Below the pieces are notes generated by a model. The model made no database searches. It was not told where the DNA came from and saw only the letters and a list, made by a program, of their open reading frames with translations. 64,000 bases of DNA from Aceticella autotrophica. GTDB lineage: Bacteria; Bacillota; Thermoanaerobacteria; Thermoanaerobacterales; Thermoanaerobacteraceae. Of this stretch, positions 16,939 to 26,030 are shown piece by piece. The stretch covers positions 1,661,001-1,725,000 of the forward strand of contig NZ_CP060096.1 in assembly GCF_017357865.1 (NCBI RefSeq). Reading direction: 5' to 3'. A program made the position numbers and the translations under genes. Position 1 is the stretch's first letter. Every line of letters starts with the position of its first letter.

Positions 16939-18772
16939 AACATACAACTCCTTTATCAAGCTCTTTTATTCCACAGCCTGTACAGTTTAGCCTGCAATCA
17001 TTCGTAAGCTTGCCTTCCATGGCTTTGTTATATTCTCTTATAAGATAATCTTTTTTAACACCACAGTCAATAATATCCCATGGAAATGTCTCATAGAAAT
17101 CCCGTTCTTTGTTTGCATAAAAGTAAGGATTGATTCCTTCCTCTTCAAAGGCATCCATCCATACGTCAAATTTAAAGTAGTCCCTCCAGCTATCAAATTT
17201 ACATCCTTTTTCCCATGCTTTCACTATAGCCTGTCCGACTCTTCTATCTCCTTTTGAAATTACAGCTTCCAAAAAGCTTATATGAGGTTCATGAAAGCTG
17301 TATCGAAATATTTTCCCTTTAAGCATATTTTTTAACAAATTCTGTTTTTCAATAATTAAATCTATTTTTTCTTGACCAAACCATTGAAAAGGTGTAAAAG
17401 GTTTTGGCACAAATGTAGATGTACTGACAGTTATTTTTAAGTTCTTAGTATTACCTCTAACTTCTTTATATACATCGGCAACTTTATGTGCAAGATACGC
17501 AATTCCTGCAACATCCTCCATTGTTTCAGTTGGGAGTCCTATCATAAAATACAACTTTACGGTGTTCCATCCTGCTTTAAACGCCTCTTTAGTTGAATTT
17601 AAAAGGTCCTCTTCCGAAACACCTTTATTTATTACATCCCTCAGCCTCTGGGTACCTGCCTCAGGTGCAAGGGTCAGACCAGTTTTCCTTACTTTTTGAA
17701 TTTCCTTTAAAAGGTTAACTGAAAAAGCATCGATCCTTGTAGAAGGTAACGCAATACCTATGCCTCTTTCTTTGTATTTTTCAATCAAATCATGAATAAG
17801 CTCTTCTATTTTCGAATAATCACAGGTACTTAAAGATGTCAAAGATATTTCTTCATACCCTGTTGTCTTTATTAATTTATCCGCAAGTTCCAACAAACCT
17901 TCTCTTGATTTTTCCCTTACAGGTCTGTAAATCATACCAGCCTGACAAAAACGGCATCCCCTCGTACAACCCCTAAAAACCTCAAGCATAATCCTATCAT
18001 GAACTATATTAATGTATGGTACTATTTGCTTAGCAGGGAAATAAGATTTATCAAGATTTTTTACGATTCTTTTTTTAATTACCGAAGGAACACCCTCAAC
18101 TAAAGGGAAAATCCCTTTTACAGTACCATCCTCATTGTACTCTTCTTTATAAAAAGATGGTACATAAACGCCTTGTATTTTAGTTGCCTCCTTCAGAAAT
18201 TTTTCTTTATTGAAACCTCTATCCTTCCAGTCAGCATACAAATCCAATATTTCATTTATAACCTCTTCACCTTCACCTATAACAAATAAATCTACTACAT
18301 CAGATAAAGGTGCCGGATTATATCCACAGGGTCCACCTGCTATAATTAAAGGTGAAAAATCCCTTTCAATTCTTCTTATTGGTATGCCTGAAAGATTAAG
18401 CATATTTAATATATTGGTATAGCTTAATTCATATTGAAGTGTGAAACCAATAATATCCATTTCCTTCAGAGGTGTTTTTGTCTCCAATGTAAATAAAGGG
18501 ATATCACATTCCCTCATCATATTTTCCATATCAACCCATGGAGCAAAAACCCTTTCGCAATATGTATCACTTCTTTCATTTATCAAATAATATAAAATCT
18601 TCATGCCAAGATGTGACATGCCGATTTCATATATATCAGGAAATGCAAAAGCAAACCTTATTTTGAAATCCTTGGTATTTTTAATAATAGAGTTGATTTC
18701 TCCCCCAGTATAACGGGCTGGTTTTGCTACTTTCATAAGTATATTTTCGATTTTATCTTTAATACTATACAT
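16922..18772 (-). CDS. TIGR03960-like B12-binding-type radical SAM protein
   Basis: The 616-residue protein begins with a B12-binding-like Rossmann region (FAFPDIYEIGMSHLGMKILYYLIN). The radical SAM domain follows with cluster ligands in CTRGCRFCQAGM near residue 270 and the GLTLAPEAGTQRLRDVINKG motif. The C-terminus is a Cys cluster (CRLNCTGCGIKELDKGVVC). It is the partner of the DUF2344 gene directly downstream. The block spoIVFA-spoIVFB-TIGR03960-DUF2344-rng-rplU is common in Clostridia. The substrate is not established. Confidence 0.9.
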   Translation of the reverse strand: MYSIKDKIENILMKVAKPARYTGGEINSIIKNTKDFKIRFAFAFPDIYEIGMSHLGMKILYYLINERSDTYCERVFAPWVDMENMMRECDIPLFTLETKTPLKEMDIIGFTLQYELSYTNILNMLNLSGIPIRRIERDFSPLIIAGGPCGYNPAPLSDVVDLFVIGEGEEVINEILDLYADWKDRGFNKEKFLKEATKIQGVYVPSFYKEEYNEDGTVKGIFPLVEGVPSVIKKRIVKNLDKSYFPAKQIVPYINIVHDRIMLEVFRGCTRGCRFCQAGMIYRPVREKSREGLLELADKLIKTTGYEEISLTSLSTCDYSKIEELIHDLIEKYKERGIGIALPSTRIDAFSVNLLKEIQKVRKTGLTLAPEAGTQRLRDVINKGVSEEDLLNSTKEAFKAGWNTVKLYFMIGLPTETMEDVAGIAYLAHKVADVYKEVRGNTKNLKITVSTSTFVPKPFTPFQWFGQEKIDLIIEKQNLLKNMLKGKIFRYSFHEPHISFLEAVISKGDRRVGQAIVKAWEKGCKFDSWRDYFKFDVWMDAFEEEGINPYFYANKERDFYETFPWDIIDCGVKKDYLIREYNKAMEGKLTNDCRLNCTGCGIKELDKGVVCFEAKK

Positions 18773-19633
18773 TTAAAAACCTCCAAAAATATCACCGATG
18801 CATTTATTTAATCCGTAACTTACTGCATAATCTAAAAGCTGTGTTTCAGTTATCCTGCATTTCTCTCTCAGGTTTTTGTCCAGTACAATTATTATATGAT
18901 ATTTCAATGGTAAAAAACAATTAATTATTTTGCCGATTTTCTCATCCTCTAATACAGCAATATGATTAACTGCCATACTTCTTTTTTTTAAAAACTCTGA
19001 TTTCTTATATGCAACATCCCTTAAATGAAAGAAAACTGCCATCTTTTTCTCATTTTTTGAAGAAAAAAATAATAATATTGCCAGTATAATTAATACATAA
19101 TTTATACCACCATCTTTAATTGAATATATGGCATAATATATCATAACTATAGATATAAAATATGCAGAATAAATAGAATAATTCATAGCCCTTGTCAATC
19201 CTAAAAATCTTGAAAGAATACTTTTAAGTACCCTTCCACCATCAAGAGGAATCCCGGGAAGAAGATTAAACAAAGCCATTGCAATATTTATTTTCACTAA
19301 ATAATCAAAGCTTAAACCCGTAAATTGCATTATCATTAATAATATAAAAACAAAAATAATATTAGAGAGGGGACCAGCCAATGCAATCAATATTTCTATG
19401 TCAGGTCTTACAAATACAACACTGTCAAGAATTGCTACTCCTCCAAAAGGGAAAATTTCTATCTGTAAAATATTTATTTTTAATTTCTTTGCTATATATG
19501 CATGGCTTAATTCATGAATCAATACAGACAATGTTATATTGACAAGTTCAACATAATATCCAGTAGTAATAAGTAACAATATAAAAACCCACGTCAATGG
19601 GTTTATTTTTATTCTTAGACCATCAATATTCAT
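18773..19633 (-). CDS. spoIVFB: site-2 protease family metalloprotease SpoIVFB
   Basis: SpoIVFB is the intramembrane zinc protease that releases pro-sigma-K in the mother cell. The zinc motif HELSH is in LIHELSHAYIAKKL, and the third ligand motif is LFNLLPGIPLDGGRVLKSIL. Several hydrophobic segments and a C-terminal CBS-like region (residues ~200-286) complete the M50 architecture. It overlaps spoIVFA by four bases (ATGA). The likely inhibitor partner BofA is also encoded in the window, at 30.4 kb. Confidence 0.92.
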   Translation of the reverse strand: MNIDGLRIKINPLTWVFILLLITTGYYVELVNITLSVLIHELSHAYIAKKLKINILQIEIFPFGGVAILDSVVFVRPDIEILIALAGPLSNIIFVFILLMIMQFTGLSFDYLVKINIAMALFNLLPGIPLDGGRVLKSILSRFLGLTRAMNYSIYSAYFISIVMIYYAIYSIKDGGINYVLIILAILLFFSSKNEKKMAVFFHLRDVAYKKSEFLKKRSMAVNHIAVLEDEKIGKIINCFLPLKYHIIIVLDKNLREKCRITETQLLDYAVSYGLNKCIGDIFGGF

Positions 19634-20367
19634 TTATTCATACCACTCGATTTTTTTTCTATTCTTACCTTTATTAAAGGGTCAATAGGCTTACCATTTT
19701 CCCATACTTCAAAGTGAAGACATGACACATTGGTTTTGCCGGAATTTCCAGTTTTACCAATAATCTGTCCTTTTTTTACCTGTTCACCTTTTTTTACATC
19801 TATTTCAGATAAATAAGCATAAACTGTTCTCAAATCATTAACATGCTTTAATACTATTACTTTTCCAAGCTCCGGATTATTGTTGTCTGCTATCATAACT
19901 TCCCCATCAAGTACTGCCTTAACATTCTCTCCCATGGGTGCCTCTATATCTATTCCTTCTTGTTTAATTTCCCTATTCGTTATAGAATCTAACCTTGTCC
20001 CGAAACCTGATATTATCGTTCCTTCTATAGGAGCTGTCATTTGTAATGCAGCATCTGATGAGGTGTTTTTTTCCTCTTTATTGTTAGAAAAAACTTTAAT
20101 AACATTTTCTTTTATAGAAGGTATTTCTTCCATAACCAGTTTTAGCCCCTTTTTTGTATTCTCATAATTTGAATCAAAAGTTAATAATGTTTTTGCACCA
20201 TTTGTTATTGAATTTGTTAAAGGCAGATTTATCGCTTTAAACAGCATAATAATGCCAAGCACAATAAGGCTTATAATAAACTGGTTTTCAAAATGTTCTA
20301 TGTAATTTTTAAAATTAAACCTTTTGTTTATACCTGAATAATTTGAAGGCCATTTATTTGATTTCAT
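19630..20367 (-). CDS. spoIVFA: SpoIVFA-like M23 (LytM) peptidase-domain membrane protein
   Basis: SpoIVFA tethers and helps inhibit SpoIVFB until the forespore signal arrives. The 245-residue protein has one membrane segment (residues ~29-48) and a C-terminal LytM fold: GTIISGFGTRLDSITNREIKQEG, then VIVLKHVNDLRTVYAYLSEI and VSCLHFEVWENGKPIDP. The order and four-base overlap with spoIVFB match the Bacillus operon. GAGGAGGTTGAG precedes the ATG. Whether the metal-binding residues are complete needs an alignment; Bacillus SpoIVFA is not thought to be an active peptidase. Confidence 0.87.
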   Translation of the reverse strand: MKSNKWPSNYSGINKRFNFKNYIEHFENQFIISLIVLGIIMLFKAINLPLTNSITNGAKTLLTFDSNYENTKKGLKLVMEEIPSIKENVIKVFSNNKEEKNTSSDAALQMTAPIEGTIISGFGTRLDSITNREIKQEGIDIEAPMGENVKAVLDGEVMIADNNNPELGKVIVLKHVNDLRTVYAYLSEIDVKKGEQVKKGQIIGKTGNSGKTNVSCLHFEVWENGKPIDPLIKVRIEKKSSGMNK

Positions 20368-20512
20368 TTGCTCAACCTCCTCTTATGTTATATTTATATT
20401 ACTGGCGTTGAACGATTATGATAAAAAACAATCTCATAATTACATCTTATCTTTTATTGAAAAAAAGTGTATAATCTATTTAGATTATATTGTGATTAGG
20501 AAGGTGTAGAAT

Positions 20513-21151
20513 TTGAAAAAAATTATAATATTTATCTATTTACTGATTTTCGCTTTTTCTATAGCAGGTTGCAGTAACTCTTCAAAAAAACAAGAAACAA
20601 TAAAAAAAGAAACAAAAATAGATAACATGGAAAATAAAAAAATATCCATTGAAGAAGAAAAAAGAAAAGCACTTGAAAAAAAGGCTCAAGAGGGATATAA
20701 TGCTTTCTTAAATAAAAAATACGATGATGCTATAGCAATAGAAGATGAAGTCTTAAAAGAAGATCCAAATTGTTATACGGCTTATTCTGTAAAGGGAATA
20801 ACCCTTTGCTATTCACATAACTATGAAGAAGGGTCTAAATACATTGATAAAGCCTTAAGCATTAATCCAAATGATTATCTCGCAAGATTTAATAAAGCAC
20901 TTTCACTTGAACTGTATGGTCACTATGATGAAGCCATTTATTGGTACAAAAAGGCAATAGAAATAGAAAAGGGTGCATGGAGTTATTATGGTATTGCAAG
21001 TATTTATGGAAGGAGAGGAGATGTGGAAAATACTATAAAATACTTAAAGCTTTCTATTGAAATTGACCCAAATGTGAAAAAAGAGGCAATAAATGAACCT
21101 GATTTTGCCCCAGTAAAAAATTCCAAGGAATTTGTAAATTTAATTAAATAA
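20513..21151 (+). CDS. TPR-repeat lipoprotein
   Basis: The lipoprotein signal ends FAFSIAGC at residue 20, followed by a Lys/Glu-rich stretch of about 45 residues likely to be coiled coil. Three to four tetratricopeptide repeats follow, for example AYSVKGITLCYSHNYEEGSKYIDKAL and the next repeat ending DEAIYWYKKAIEIE. TPRs mediate protein-protein contact; no partner is evident. The start is TTG 20513 with GGAAGGTG before it. It is a single gene, divergent from spoIVFA and convergent with the TauE-like gene. Confidence 0.85.
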   Translation: MKKIIIFIYLLIFAFSIAGCSNSSKKQETIKKETKIDNMENKKISIEEEKRKALEKKAQEGYNAFLNKKYDDAIAIEDEVLKEDPNCYTAYSVKGITLCYSHNYEEGSKYIDKALSINPNDYLARFNKALSLELYGHYDEAIYWYKKAIEIEKGAWSYYGIASIYGRRGDVENTIKYLKLSIEIDPNVKKEAINEPDFAPVKNSKEFVNLIK

Positions 21152-21155
21152 AATA

Positions 21156-21518
21156 TTACTTCTCTAATATCATTTTAACAGAAAAAATCAGCATAAAAAA
21201 CCCGAAAAATTTACGCAAATAAGCCGCAGGAATATAACAAGCAAATTTAGCGCCAAATATACTTCCAATAACAAGCATCATTGCTATTATCATACCTGCT
21301 TTTAGATCCGTATTTCCATGTTTATAATATTCTAAAAATGCTGCTAGTCCAACAGGTGGAAGCATTATAGCCAAAGATGTACCTTGTGCTTTTAATTGAT
21401 CAAAACCACATATATATATAAGAGCCGGCACAACCAATAGTCCTCCTCCTATTCCTAAAAGTCCGCTTAAAACCCCTGCTGACAAGCCAATCAAGATATA
21501 TATTATTATATTAACCAT
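21156..21518 (-). CDS. TauE/SafE family membrane protein, half-size
   Basis: The family consists of anion (sulfite/organosulfonate) exporters. The motif GLLGIGGGLLVVPALIYICGFDQLKAQGTSLAIMLP is the conserved first half. At 120 residues and about four membrane segments it is half of the usual ~250-residue protein. Half-length TauE proteins exist in Thermoanaerobacter-type genomes, often as adjacent pairs; no second half lies here, so it must act as a homodimer or be a remnant. Confidence 0.8.
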   Translation of the reverse strand: MVNIIIYILIGLSAGVLSGLLGIGGGLLVVPALIYICGFDQLKAQGTSLAIMLPPVGLAAFLEYYKHGNTDLKAGMIIAMMLVIGSIFGAKFACYIPAAYLRKFFGFFMLIFSVKMILEK

Positions 21519-21540
21519 AATTTCACCACACCTTCAATCT

Positions 21541-21740
21541 TTTATATTCTCTTTTAATTTATAATATACTATCATATTTAACCAATTACGTCCAGAACGC
21601 TTTGCATCAAACATCATGTTCTCTACTCTCATAAAACCAATACTGAATGGATTTTTTCCATTTAATATGTATTTCTTCGGGATAAAAAGAACCGTCTTTT
21701 CGGCGGCGTGTTTATTAAATAAAATTTTTCAAGAGTTCCA
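21541..21740 (-). pseudogene. possible remnant of a GGDEF-type protein C-terminus
   Basis: The stretch between the TauE-like and HDAC-like genes reads MRVENMMFDAKRSGRNWLNM near its end. This resembles the last helix of GGDEF domains (ADxxMYxAKRxGRN). Upstream the frame holds no recognisable GGDEF signature; a KDGSFYPEE-like stretch appears in another frame, as if frameshifted. No intact gene is visible in 21519-21803. Confidence 0.3.
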
Positions 21741-21803
21741 TTTATAAACGGTTAAGTCTTAAATATTATAATTTTTTACTAAAAAATAATTTTAGAATAT
21801 ATA

Positions 21804-23114
21804 TCATTTACTCATAAACACATCATTAACTTTATCTTGTAAATATACTTTAGAATATTTCCCCCTTGACGCTTCTTCATACATCTTATATCCTTCGTCA
21901 ATGCAGGCTTTACATGCATCTCTTGGAATAGAAACAGCAAATATTTCATAACCCAAATCCGAACGGGACTGAATTGTATTAACTCCTGAACAAGAAGGAC
22001 ATACCTTGAATTTCTGTGTCTGGGTTTCCCTAATGCCATCTGTGTCATAATATATATTTCTTGACCTCGATATATATTGTTTATTTTTAATTGTTTCTCT
22101 TTGAATATCGTCTTTCCTGCGCCAGCAGCTGTAAATCTTATCGCACAGTTCTTTTATATATTCCGTAATCCTATGTGATTGCCTGAGTTTTTCAGGATCA
22201 TAGTCCGGTTCTTTTACACGAGAATAGTCAAGCCCTGCCATAGCAAGAATTATACCGAGGTTTACATAAGGAAGAGCTCCTTCAATTGAATATCCGCCTT
22301 CCAAAACTGCAATATCGGGATTTAATCGATGGTTTAACTCGGCATAGCCGTGGGCAGTAAACTTCATATTTGTAATAGGATCTGTATAGTGGTTATCCTG
22401 ACCTGCAGAATTTACAATAATATCGGGTTTATATTCTCTAAGTATAGGAATAACAAGATTGTCAAGTACATACAAAAAGCCTTCTTCACCGGTTTCAGGA
22501 GGAAGCGGTATGTTTATATTGTATCCTATAGCAGAGGGACCTCCAAATTCATCAATAAAACCTGTACCGGGATAAAGGGTTCTTCCATCCTGATGAAAGG
22601 ATATATAGAGGGTATCCTTATCATTCCAGTAAATATCCTGAGTACCATCACCATGGTGACAATCCGTATCCACGATAGCTATTTTTTTATTCCCAAATCG
22701 TTGCCTTATATTTTCCAGCATAACAGCTTCTATATTAATGATACAAAAGCCCCGATCTCCATATACTACCCTCTGTGCATGATGTCCCGGCGGTCTTACA
22801 ATAGCAAAAGCTTTATCCACATCCTTTTCCATAACCATTTCGGCAGCCTTTATAGCACCTCCTGCAGATATCAAATGCGACTGGGTTACCCTTGTCATTA
22901 CATCAGGTACACAAAAATGCACCCTTTCAACATCCTTAACAGTAGCCATATCAGGATTATAAAATTTTATTCCGTTAATATCTTCAATCCCTTCTTCAAA
23001 TACCTGATCCTGAGTATAAAGAAGCCTTTCTTCTCTTTCAGGATGCGTAGGGCTTATTGCCCAATCAAAAGCCGGAAAAAATACAAGACCCAATTTGTTT
23101 TTAGCCTTAATCAT
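21804..23114 (-). CDS. histone deacetylase-family amidohydrolase with C-terminal Cys pairs
   Basis: HDAC-family enzymes in bacteria deacetylate acetylpolyamines, acetoin-pathway proteins or other acyl amides. Active-site elements are complete: HPEREERL near residue 24, VRPPGHHAQ (His111-His112), VDTDCHHGDGTQD (zinc ligands Asp151, His153), SAGQDNH (Asp240) and EGGYSIEG (Tyr275). After the catalytic domain a ~110-residue tail carries CPSC (372-375) and CKAC (401-404), suggesting an extra zinc site, which is unusual for the family. I chose ATG 23114 (436 residues) with GGGAGG before it; the previous gene overlaps by 8 bases. It is coupled to the HyuA-like gene. Confidence 0.87.
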   Translation of the reverse strand: MIKAKNKLGLVFFPAFDWAISPTHPEREERLLYTQDQVFEEGIEDINGIKFYNPDMATVKDVERVHFCVPDVMTRVTQSHLISAGGAIKAAEMVMEKDVDKAFAIVRPPGHHAQRVVYGDRGFCIINIEAVMLENIRQRFGNKKIAIVDTDCHHGDGTQDIYWNDKDTLYISFHQDGRTLYPGTGFIDEFGGPSAIGYNINIPLPPETGEEGFLYVLDNLVIPILREYKPDIIVNSAGQDNHYTDPITNMKFTAHGYAELNHRLNPDIAVLEGGYSIEGALPYVNLGIILAMAGLDYSRVKEPDYDPEKLRQSHRITEYIKELCDKIYSCWRRKDDIQRETIKNKQYISRSRNIYYDTDGIRETQTQKFKVCPSCSGVNTIQSRSDLGYEIFAVSIPRDACKACIDEGYKMYEEASRGKYSKVYLQDKVNDVFMSK

Positions 23115-24780
23115 TATTTGCACCTCCCAGTTCATATAATAATCCAGGTCTTATCTGGGCTCTTATCCTTATATTTTTGCCACTGGTATAAAATCCCCTC
23201 ACCATATTGAAGCTTGATTCTTCTGTTATTTCTGCTTCAAATTCCTTATCAATAGTTCCTATAGCAGAAGCCTTTTCTTTTAAAAGTTGCAATGCCTTTT
23301 GTTTTGCCTCATATATAGTGAAATTTTTGTCAATTTTCTCATATAGCCCCATTTCAGGTACTGAAAGTTTACCTTCAGCAGTATCAGCTAAAACTGTTAC
23401 TTCAGCAGTTGTCTTTGCAAGAGCTGCTCCTATTGCATTAGCCACCTCATAATTTTCTGGAACATAACAAGGCAGGTTAAATTCTCTTTCCAATAGAGGA
23501 GCTAAAGCCTTAGCAGGACCTCCTATGGCAGAAATATACTGTGGCTTCAATTTTTTCCCGTATAAAAGTTCTTTAACCGTATATACAGGTTTACTGTTAA
23601 TTTCATCAAGGATGTGATTCACTTCTTGTTTTATCATAGTTCCCATCTTTTTATAGATATATTCTGAGGTTCCTTTGACATCTAATCCGAGTTTATCTCC
23701 TATTTGTTTCATTGCTGAAACAGCCTGCTCTTTATTACCAAAATCGAGAAGCCCCAAGACTATCATAGCATCACTTGGAGTAGGCACAGAACCCCCAAGT
23801 GCCATTGGAAACCCCTCTCGGCGAGGTCCTATCTCTATTTCTCCATCTTCAACATGTATTGCGCTATCTCCTCCGAGACCTATAGAAACACTGTATATAG
23901 CCCTTACCAGTGTATTATAATTGCTTATATTAATACCAAGAGGCTCAAAAAGTGAAATCCCATCTGCCACAAAAGAAATATCAGTTGTAGTACCACCAAT
24001 ATCTAAAAAAACAGCATCCTTATCTCCTGGCTTAAAAGCAAGTGCACCCATTAAGCTTGCAGCAGGTCCTGATAATATAGTATTTACCGGATATTGCTGT
24101 CCTGCATCTAAGCTTATTGTTCCGCCATCAGCTTTAAGCACATTAACCGGAACATTGATATTTTCTTTTTTCATAGCCTTCCTTATGCTTTCACAAAATG
24201 ATTTGAAAACATAATATACTGCAGAATTTAAGTAGGAAGTATACACCCGTCTTGGAAAGTTTAATTTTCCTGAAAGCATATGTCCCATCGTTACAGGAGA
24301 AAATTCATCATCTAAAAGCCGGCTAATATTAATTTCATGCATAGGATTTCTAATAGAAAATTTAGCCACCACTGCACATGCTTTTATATCCTTATCCCTA
24401 AATTTTGCAACAGCTTCTTGTATTTCCTCTGGGTTAAAGGGTTTTATTTCTCTACCGCGATGGTCAACATATCCTGTAATAAAAATATTCTCTTTTCCAC
24501 ATGCCAGAAAAGAGGGATCCATGCCCGGACCGCTTTCTATAACCATACCAACAGGAGCAATCTTACCCTCTACAATGGCATTTGTTGATATAGTAGTGCT
24601 TAAATTTATATGCTCAATACTTGAAATATCCTTATCTTTAAGCAAACAATTTAAAGTTTTCCATATGGATCCAAATAAATTAGTATGATCGGTAGGAGTC
24701 TTAGCTACATCTATAATATTACCCTTATCAATAAGTACAGCATCCACATGGGTTCCTCCCATATCCAATCCTACAATCAA
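23107..24780 (-). CDS. hydantoinase/oxoprolinase (HyuA-type) family protein
   Basis: The 557-residue protein has the actin-like ATPase fold of HyuA: phosphate-1 motif MIVGLDMGGTHVDAVLID, the hydantoinase signature GGTISLDAGQQYPVNTILSGPAASLMGA, and AVFLDIGGTTTDISFV. Family members open cyclic amides with ATP (N-methylhydantoin, 5-oxoproline) or carboxylate ketones, usually with a HyuB partner. No HyuB is present; instead the gene is translationally coupled to an HDAC-like amidohydrolase. This suggests successive hydrolysis of one unknown amide substrate. The start is TTG 24780 behind AAGGAGG. Confidence 0.87.
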   Translation of the reverse strand: MIVGLDMGGTHVDAVLIDKGNIIDVAKTPTDHTNLFGSIWKTLNCLLKDKDISSIEHINLSTTISTNAIVEGKIAPVGMVIESGPGMDPSFLACGKENIFITGYVDHRGREIKPFNPEEIQEAVAKFRDKDIKACAVVAKFSIRNPMHEINISRLLDDEFSPVTMGHMLSGKLNFPRRVYTSYLNSAVYYVFKSFCESIRKAMKKENINVPVNVLKADGGTISLDAGQQYPVNTILSGPAASLMGALAFKPGDKDAVFLDIGGTTTDISFVADGISLFEPLGINISNYNTLVRAIYSVSIGLGGDSAIHVEDGEIEIGPRREGFPMALGGSVPTPSDAMIVLGLLDFGNKEQAVSAMKQIGDKLGLDVKGTSEYIYKKMGTMIKQEVNHILDEINSKPVYTVKELLYGKKLKPQYISAIGGPAKALAPLLEREFNLPCYVPENYEVANAIGAALAKTTAEVTVLADTAEGKLSVPEMGLYEKIDKNFTIYEAKQKALQLLKEKASAIGTIDKEFEAEITEESSFNMVRGFYTSGKNIRIRAQIRPGLLYELGGANND

Positions 24781-24879
24781 TTTAAATGCCTCCTTAGTAT
24801 TAAAACATTTAAAAATTTTTCCTTCTTTATTAATAATATATCAAATAAATAAATATATCAAATTAAATTTTATAAATTA

Positions 24880-25989
24880 TCAAAAATTTATTTTTTGCCT
24901 TCTCATTCCGATATTCAACAGCAATCCCAGCCCAATCATATTAGCAAGCATAGAACTTCCCCCATAGCTCATAAATGGAAGGGGTATGCCTGTTACAGGC
25001 ATTATTCCAATTGCCATACCTATATTTTCAAGAATATGAAAAGCCAACATTGATATTATACCTGTAGCAACAAGATATCCAAATCTATCTTTTGCCATAA
25101 CAGCAATCTTCCATGATTTATAAAGCAAAATAGCGTACAATATAAGCAAGAAAGAAGCACCTATAAAGCCCAGTTCTTCGCCTATTACAGAAAAAATAAA
25201 ATCTGTCCATGCCTCAGGAAGATAATAAAGCTGTGTCTGACTCCCATTAAAAAGCCCTTTTCCCCAGAACATACCTGAACCAACAGCAATTTTTGATTGT
25301 GTTACATGATATCCAGAACCTAAAGGATCAAGTTTTGGATTTACAAATGATAAAAGTCTATTACGCTGATATGGTTTTAATATTTTATATGCAAAAGGCA
25401 ATAACATAAGTCCTGACATAATTAAACTAACAAAAATTCTAAGTTTTACTCCTGATATGAAAAGCATACCTAAAAATATGGCTAAGAATACAAGTGCCGT
25501 TCCCAGATCAGGCTGTAGCATGACGATAATAAATGGAATAGCAACATGAATAAGAGGAACAATTAATTCTTTGAAATATCTTATTTCCCCCATGTTGTTA
25601 AATTTTTGTCCCAAGGTTAAAATCAATGCAATTTTAGAAAATTCTGATGGCTGAATAAAAACCGGACCTATATGAATCCATGATTGTGCTCCATTACTGG
25701 TTTTGCCAATAACCAAAACTGATAAAAGAAGTAATATGTTGACAATGTAAATAACTGTAGAAAATTTTTGAAATATATTATAATCAAATAAATTTATAAT
25801 TATAATCATTACAAGTCCTGCCAATATCGCAAATAACTGAATCATTACCTTTTGATATGAACCTGTTTTTAATGTGTGAGATGCACTTAAAATTACAATA
25901 AGACTTAATATGGAAATTAGTAAAGCGGTTATCAATAAACCATAATCAAAATTTTTCAGAAGCTTCTTATTATATGCCTTATACACCAC
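24880..25989 (-). CDS. rodA: RodA/SpoVE family peptidoglycan glycosyltransferase (copy 1)
   Basis: SEDS-family polymerases extend glycan strands from lipid II. The 369-residue protein has about ten membrane segments and the family motifs: FIQPSEFSKIALI, MLQPDLGTALVF, RLLSFVNPKLDPLGSGYHVTQSKIAVGSG, LPEAWTDFIFSVIGEELGF and IPLPFMSYGGSSM. These match canonical RodA. The start is GTG 25989 with AAAGGAG. A second, diverged copy lies 3 kb away at 29.0-30.1 kb. Confidence 0.93.
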   Translation of the reverse strand: MVYKAYNKKLLKNFDYGLLITALLISILSLIVILSASHTLKTGSYQKVMIQLFAILAGLVMIIIINLFDYNIFQKFSTVIYIVNILLLLSVLVIGKTSNGAQSWIHIGPVFIQPSEFSKIALILTLGQKFNNMGEIRYFKELIVPLIHVAIPFIIVMLQPDLGTALVFLAIFLGMLFISGVKLRIFVSLIMSGLMLLPFAYKILKPYQRNRLLSFVNPKLDPLGSGYHVTQSKIAVGSGMFWGKGLFNGSQTQLYYLPEAWTDFIFSVIGEELGFIGASFLLILYAILLYKSWKIAVMAKDRFGYLVATGIISMLAFHILENIGMAIGIMPVTGIPLPFMSYGGSSMLANMIGLGLLLNIGMRRQKINF

Positions 25990-26030
25990 ATATTTCTCCT
26001 TTATAGTATTTTATCCTATTGATATATAAA

